This document shows, one piece after another, positions 61,535-64,000 of a stretch of 64,000 nucleotides of DNA. The DNA lies in assembly GCA_018825665.1 (NCBI GenBank), contig JAHJEG010000017.1, positions 62,001 through 126,000 on the forward strand. Reading direction: 5' to 3'. The notes under the pieces were generated by a model that searched no databases, was not told where the DNA came from, and worked only from the letters and a program-made list of their open reading frames with translations. This DNA comes from a bacterium. Its GTDB lineage: Bacteria > Campylobacterota > Campylobacteria > Campylobacterales > Sulfurimonadaceae. How positions within the stretch are numbered: the stretch's first letter is position 1; the number at the start of each line of letters is the position of its first letter. A program made the translations under genes and the position numbers.

Positions 61535-62177
61535 GAACCGCTCCTTGTATTTTTCCGAAGTTTCTTGGAAAACCGTTTGTATCGATAGATGACATATGTT
61601 TCAAGAAAGCTACCAAGCCTTTTGCTTCCTCTGCTGTAATTCCAAGATTTGGCATCATACGCTCATGAGTAGGATACTGTGACGGATGTTGTAAAAACTC
61701 TGCCATTGCTTCCTCACGTGTATTTTTCCCCGTCATAGCCTGTAATGAACCCTCTGGCCCCCAAGCCGGATCCAACCATGACTTTGTCAAATCTGGCGCA
61801 TAATACGCACCGTTACCAAGAAGTGTATGACAATCCATACAGTTTTTGGCCTGTGAGCCCAGTTTACCAAGGTGTAACAGCGCCCCCGCTTCTTCTTCAG
61901 AGTAGTCATCTCTTCCAAAAAACTTTTCTTTTCCCCCTATCACAGGTACTTCATGTCCACGTTTTGTGTCCATTTCATATGTGATTTTATAATTTATAAC
62001 CGTAGGTCCTGGAACCCTCTTGGTTACACCGTTTTTCAGATCCGCATCATTCCCCATTGAAATCTGTGCCGACGTATCAAAAGTCAGCCAAATCAATAAA
62101 ACTGATGCAAATCCTGTGACCCACGCCGCTGACCGCTGCCAGAAACGATTATCACTCCATACGGATTTATTTGCCAT
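61524..62177 (-). CDS. norC: Nitric oxide reductase cytochrome c subunit NorC
   Basis: 217 residues: N-terminal membrane anchor (SAAWVTGFASVLLIWLTF), a heme c site (KNCMDCHTLLGNGAYYAPDLTKSWL) and a probable axial Met in HERMMPNLGITAEE. Typical NorC proteins are ~150 residues. Here the segment between the helix and the heme (PGPTVINYKITYEMDTKRGHEVP, FFGRDDYSEEEAGALLHLG) is expanded. It transfers electrons from periplasmic cytochrome c to NorB. Confidence 0.92.
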   Translation of the reverse strand: MANKSVWSDNRFWQRSAAWVTGFASVLLIWLTFDTSAQISMGNDADLKNGVTKRVPGPTVINYKITYEMDTKRGHEVPVIGGKEKFFGRDDYSEEEAGALLHLGKLGSQAKNCMDCHTLLGNGAYYAPDLTKSWLDPAWGPEGSLQAMTGKNTREEAMAEFLQHPSQYPTHERMMPNLGITAEEAKGLVAFLKHMSSIDTNGFPRNFGKIQGAVHGK

Positions 62178-62218
62178 GTGTACTCCTCCTAAACCTTCAT
62201 TAAGCTATATACAATGTA

Positions 62219-62542
62219 TTAATGTTCATTTTCTTCATGAACCCGATGCTGCATGTAATATACCGCATGCGGAAGCATCAAATACCCTATCATTGCAACC
62301 ACCAACGCCTTTGCTGTAAACTCGCCTACATGCATTAAGCTACCCATTATATAAAGCATATAACAAGTCAATCCCCAAAAAAGATATGCAAAAGGCATTG
62401 TCCATTTTTTAAGTATCTCAACCTTCACAGCCGTATATATACCAACATAAAACGCTCCAAATATCAAAACAAATGCAGAAGAAACAAAAATTGGTAAGAA
62501 GTCGTTCAGTGCTATCTCCGGTCTAATTACTGTCTCAATCAT
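62219..62542 (-). CDS. Three-helix membrane protein at head of nor-nir operon
   Basis: 107 residues with three membrane helices (FLPIFVSSAFVLIFGAFYVGIY, WTMPFAYLFWGLTCYMLYIMGSL, ALVVAMIGYLMLPHAVYYM) and a His/Glu-rich C-terminus (QHRVHEENEH). Not recognised by family; position parallels NorF/NorE-like accessory genes. It is the first gene downstream of the FNR-like promoter. Confidence 0.65.
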   Translation of the reverse strand: MIETVIRPEIALNDFLPIFVSSAFVLIFGAFYVGIYTAVKVEILKKWTMPFAYLFWGLTCYMLYIMGSLMHVGEFTAKALVVAMIGYLMLPHAVYYMQHRVHEENEH

Positions 62543-62581
62543 GTAAATCTCCTAAATATATTTCAATATCAGATCGTTAGC

Positions 62582-62623
62582 AGTCTATAATATTTCAAAA
62601 GTAAACAGCTTGACATGAATCAA
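62582..62623 (-). promoter_or_regulatory. FNR-type box and -10 of the nor-nir operon
   Basis: TTGACATGAATCAA lies on the plus strand at 62610-62623; its half-sites are near-symmetrical, so it also reads on the minus strand. It is centred ~41.5 bases before a start implied by TAGACT/TATAGA (62582-62589, minus strand). It stands ~74 bases upstream of the first gene of the operon. Confidence 0.55.
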
Positions 62624-62755
62624 TAATTTTTAACTAACTTAAAATTTTAAATTATATTTTTTATTTATGTTACTCTAAGTATGTATTGCGGCTTCGCGTA
62701 AATTATATTAATGTGATAGCAGGTGTTGTATGCGGGATAATCTTTGAAAATAAGG

Positions 62756-63058
62756 CTATTTATCGGAGGAATTTGTTTTGTGCTCTTCATACATTTTTTT
62801 GATTACAAGCATTTCATAGAGTGAGATCTCCGGCTTGGAAGCTTCTATCTCGGCATCCACTTCCTGGTATTCCCCATTAATCTTATCGATAAATGTATAG
62901 CCTTTAGGCGAGATCTCGTTCAAAGCAAAACTGATTGAGCCAATCCATATAAGTGCGAGCATGACCCACACCGTTTTTTTTGCCTGAGCGTATACCCCAA
63001 CAAAGTGAAAGATAATACTTAGCACTATCCCTGCGAAAACTACTGTATATAGATTCAT
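62756..63058 (-). CDS. Two-helix membrane protein, hypothetical
   Basis: 100 residues. Two membrane helices (TVVFAGIVLSIIFHFVGVYA, VWVMLALIWIGSISFAL) and a charged soluble tail of ~50 residues (EVDAEIEASKPEISLYEMLVIKKMYEEHK). Not recognised. Its ATG overlaps the TGA of the 50-residue ORF upstream (ATGA), so the two are coupled. Confidence 0.6.
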   Translation of the reverse strand: MNLYTVVFAGIVLSIIFHFVGVYAQAKKTVWVMLALIWIGSISFALNEISPKGYTFIDKINGEYQEVDAEIEASKPEISLYEMLVIKKMYEEHKTNSSDK

Positions 63059-63207
63059 TTGTTTACCTTCTCCCCTCTTGGCTGCATAACGACATCTGTA
63101 TTTTCAAACATCTTGTCCCCGAAACTTTTAACTCCGTAAGTACCCAAAACCATCAGAGCAACAACAATAAATAAAAAGACAAAGGCCATGGAGTAGCGTT
63201 TGAGCAT
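63055..63207 (-). CDS. Small single-helix membrane protein
   Basis: 50 residues starting LKRYSMAFVFLFIVVALMV, one membrane helix then a soluble tail GVKSFGDKMFENTDVVMQPRGEKVNK. It begins one base after the stop of the 130-residue gene and overlaps the next gene by ATGA, so it belongs to a tight four-gene string starting with the nirDLGH-like gene. Function unknown. Confidence 0.6.
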   Translation of the reverse strand: MLKRYSMAFVFLFIVVALMVLGTYGVKSFGDKMFENTDVVMQPRGEKVNK

Positions 63208-63208
63208 C

Positions 63209-63601
63209 TTAGTTGTCGCTTTTTGGCGCTACTGGTTTGTAGTCTACACATCTTGATGTGTGAAAATTGCGGATATGGTTGTCTGAGACAAACAGATCCC
63301 CTTCCAGACGCCACTCAAGCTCTTTTGAGATCAAAACTGAGCGGGAGATGGTTTTTTGCATTTTGTTTTCACAGATGATGACTTCCCCTTCGTTGAAGAT
63401 CTCTTTTACTCCGTCCATACGCGTCACGGTTGTATAATAATGTGCCAAAATCATACCGCTAAAGATGGAAGCGACCCCTATCATCCCATATTTAAAAGAG
63501 CTTTTTGGGAGTGTGGATCGTGTTGTTACAATAGCCGTGATAATCAAAAAAAATATTCCTATGACAATATAGGCAATTTCAAGTTCAAAAAAAAGTCCCA
63601 T
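63209..63601 (-). CDS. Membrane protein with C-terminal soluble domain, hypothetical
   Basis: 130 residues. Two membrane helices (IAYIVIGIFFLIITAIVTT, GMIGVASIFSGMILAHYYTTV) and a ~70-residue C-terminal domain with Cys in VIICENKMQ and SRCVDYKPVAP. Not recognised. It begins directly at the stop of the siroheme-decarboxylase-like gene and probably belongs to the heme d1/denitrification operon. Confidence 0.6.
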   Translation of the reverse strand: MGLFFELEIAYIVIGIFFLIITAIVTTRSTLPKSSFKYGMIGVASIFSGMILAHYYTTVTRMDGVKEIFNEGEVIICENKMQKTISRSVLISKELEWRLEGDLFVSDNHIRNFHTSRCVDYKPVAPKSDN

Positions 63602-64000
63602 TAAATCTCCTTTGCTTTATGCATATTTTCCCAAGTTTCAAACTCGGGGGTAAAATACTCTATACGCACTTTTTTAAACTCCCGCGATGAGTAGAGCGGC
63701 ATATAGGAATCTACACCGATTTCACCCGCCATCTCCTCTATGATGCTGTTTGTCTCTTCGGTCGTCTTGCCGTGGACCATGGTAAAAAGGTTATAGGGCC
63801 AGTTATCGTATTTTGGGCGCAGATAGCAGTGGCTTACCGCAGAAAAGGCCGCGGCTTTTTCTCCGACAAGCTCCCCCTGAAGTTCGTCAACGTCCCATAC
63901 CACCATCGCATTGGCATTGAATCCCGCTTTTCTGTGATTCAAAATTGCGGCAAAGCGTCGCATGATGCCGGCTTCTTGCAACTCCTCCAAAATGGAAAAG
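63601..64000 (-). CDS. Siroheme decarboxylase-like protein (NirD/L/G/H family), partial
   Basis: Lrp/AsnC-like protein of heme d1 synthesis; members decarboxylate siroheme to didecarboxysiroheme. Visible segments are EELQEAGIMRRFAAILNHRKAGFNANAMVVWDV, CYLRPKYDNWPYNLFTMVHGKT and GVDSYMPLYSSREFKKVRIEYF. The reading frame stays open through the window edge (FSILEELQ...), so the N-terminus with its HTH lies outside. Which of NirD, L, G or H it is cannot be told from the fragment. Confidence 0.82.
   Translation of the reverse strand, partial: FSILEELQEAGIMRRFAAILNHRKAGFNANAMVVWDVDELQGELVGEKAAAFSAVSHCYLRPKYDNWPYNLFTMVHGKTTEETNSIIEEMAGEIGVDSYMPLYSSREFKKVRIEYFTPEFETWENMHKAKEI

Overview
The window looks like chromosome of a free-living, motile, denitrifying Campylobacterota (Epsilonproteobacteria) of the Sulfurimonas/Sulfuricurvum kind. 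This is inferred from gene content: a Helicobacter-like fliK-flgD-flgE2 block, an Aer-type split PAS/chemoreceptor pair, CheV-like and CZB-domain proteins, a cytochrome cd1 nitrite reductase (NirS) with heme d1 genes and a cytochrome c-type NO reductase, many c-di-GMP proteins, and moderately low GC. No species assignment is possible from the sequence alone.

Layout. 1-7546 (minus): a compact chemotaxis operon in transcription order cheY, STAS, cheA, PAS-CZB, soluble poly-HAMP receptor, cheW, cheW-receiver (cheV-like), cheR (cut by the window edge), with a divergent HPt/pseudo-receiver/HDOD gene at 7659. This block looks more AT-rich than what follows. 9.4-15.1 kb: small conserved genes, two MscS channels, two DUF481-like outer-membrane proteins, an MFS carrier and an RDD protein. 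15.2-17.1 kb: a PAS protein overlapping a membrane receptor with a CZB tail. 17.3-30.0 kb: a B12-type radical SAM protein, a LapG/LapD pair, a large sensory diguanylate cyclase, tRNA-Ser, a DUF1538 transporter, a CZB-diguanylate cyclase, an HTH protein, YajQ and a Cys-symmetric mini-protein. 30.1-38.5 kb: soluble-looking fumarate reductase/succinate dehydrogenase subunits with unusual cofactor residues, a YqaA-like protein, a 2-hydroxyacid dehydrogenase, PurT, and a solute-binding protein coupled to a PAS-GGDEF-EAL protein. 38.5-44.4 kb: flagellar hook genes. 44.5-64 kb: nitrogen-oxide metabolism, with a siroheme nitrite reductase, a DUF2249/COX1-like/DUF59 trio, a Crp/Fnr regulator, cytochrome c peroxidase, and a long minus-strand nor-nir-heme d1 operon.

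How it fits together. The Crp/Fnr protein at 51219 has an E-T-L-S-R recognition helix, as in FNR. FNR-like boxes (TTGAC/T-N4-ATCAA type) lie about 41.5 bp upstream of plausible start sites for itself, nirA, a small membrane-protein gene and the nor-nir operon, which suggests one NO/low-oxygen regulon. The SUMT at 54922 can supply the tetrapyrrole precursor for both siroheme and heme d1.

The most striking unexplained signal is a 10-mer, GGCATGTGGA, found exactly 15 times between 9994 and 54508 on both strands and in several codon frames (about 0.1 expected by chance in the window). It also forms a tandem array at 54431-54508. It behaves like a DNA-uptake-type sequence. Other notable signals are five candidate leaderless promoters, two sigma54-type hook promoters, a G10 tract between the two hook genes, and three zinc-binding CZB proteins.
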